The notes beneath the pieces were generated by a model, which was not told the DNA's origin, did no database searches, and was given only the letters and a program-made list of their open reading frames with translations. From positions 211,090-275,089 of the forward strand of contig JACQYS010000008.1 of NCBI GenBank assembly GCA_016208105.1: a DNA stretch of 64,000 nt. The letters are read 5' to 3'. Shown piece by piece: positions 63,882 to 64,000 of this stretch. Source of the DNA: Desulfovibrio sp. (lineage in GTDB: Bacteria > Desulfobacterota > Desulfovibrionia > Desulfovibrionales > Desulfovibrionaceae). Position 1 is the stretch's first letter. Every line of letters begins with the position of its first letter. Made by a program: the position numbers and the translations under genes.

Positions 63882-64000
63882 CTCCGCATAGGTGACAGGG
63901 GTGGCACTGGAGCAGGCCCTCAAGAGGCGGTCGAAGCCCTGCCCAGGCCAGAAACGGCGGTTGAATCGGTAGCAGAATTCATCGAGGTATTTTTGAAGAT
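63870..64000 (-). mobile_element. IS1595-family transposase, C-terminal end, cut by window edge
   Basis: Read on the minus strand from the right edge, the frame encodes LQKYLDEFCYRFNRRFWP followed by GQGFDRLLRACSSATP and VTYAELRG, then a stop at 63870. The YLDEFCYRFNRR block is the typical end of ISXO2/IS1595-type DDE transposases. Only about 43 residues lie in the window. No terminal inverted repeat can be recognised between the stop codon and the carrier gene, since they overlap. Confidence 0.8.

Noticed and set aside
1..64000. CRISPR array
   Set aside because: No regularly spaced direct repeats of 25-40 bp were seen anywhere. The repeated elements present are short dyads of regulatory type.

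Overview
The window reads as chromosomal DNA of a sulfidogenic deltaproteobacterium, most likely a member of the Desulfovibrionaceae. This is inferred from the GC-rich coding style, an isethionate sulfite-lyase, several sigma-54 enhancer-binding regulators, an aldehyde:ferredoxin oxidoreductase and dicarboxylate (DASS) carriers. No rRNA or complete tRNA is present to fix the species.

Layout. (1) 1-3110 is the 3' part of an RND efflux pump. (2) 3343-8377 is an arsenic-type resistance operon: ArsR, a DUF318 permease, two thioredoxin-like proteins, a DGC-domain protein, CcdA, a rhodanese and Acr3. (3) 8389-10174 holds three housekeeping-like genes. (4) 10276-29778 is the core of the window. islA and islB run leftward, with their sigma-54 regulator upstream. 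A long rightward operon then encodes a heterodimeric sulfonate-family ABC importer followed directly by a bacterial microcompartment (BMC): EutQ-like, phosphotransacylase, three BMC-H, PduS-like, PduT-like BMC-T, EutN-like BMC-P, acylating aldehyde dehydrogenase, EutJ-like and an unusual amidohydrolase-family protein. (5) 29936-34026 has a chemoreceptor, a TauE/SafE permease and a secreted metallo-beta-lactamase-fold protein. (6) 34098-43807 is an L-tartrate/dicarboxylate module: PrpR-type regulator, TtdT-like antiporter, malate dehydrogenase, TtdA, TtdB and tartrate dehydrogenase, plus a periplasmic asparaginase on the other strand. (7) 44253-48039 has an S8/P-domain/RTX protease and an HATPase-GNAT fusion. 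(8) 48237-59259 is a second sigma-54-controlled ABC importer with an SDR dehydrogenase, a beta-hydroxyacid dehydrogenase, a tungsten/molybdenum aldehyde oxidoreductase and a MoaD-like protein; its substrate is unknown. (9) 59367-64000 is an accessory end with a broken aldehyde dehydrogenase, an MFS pump, a gene-poor AT-richer stretch with a tRNA 3'-end fragment and paired palindromes, a second DASS carrier and the end of an IS1595-type transposase.

How region 4 works (inference from family knowledge). Isethionate enters through the ABC importer. IslA, activated by IslB, splits it to acetaldehyde and sulfite. The encapsulated aldehyde dehydrogenase makes acetyl-CoA, the phosphotransacylase makes acetyl-phosphate, and EutQ may recover ATP. 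No alcohol dehydrogenase is encoded, so NADH electrons probably leave through the PduS/PduT iron-sulfur pair. Sulfite serves as respiratory electron acceptor.

The most notable sequence observations are these. Both ABC importers carry the same complementary pattern of one canonical and one degenerate ATP site. A shared dyad motif links the isethionate promoters to the promoter of the unknown AOR cluster. A metal-ligand-poor amidohydrolase homologue ends in what looks like a BMC encapsulation peptide.
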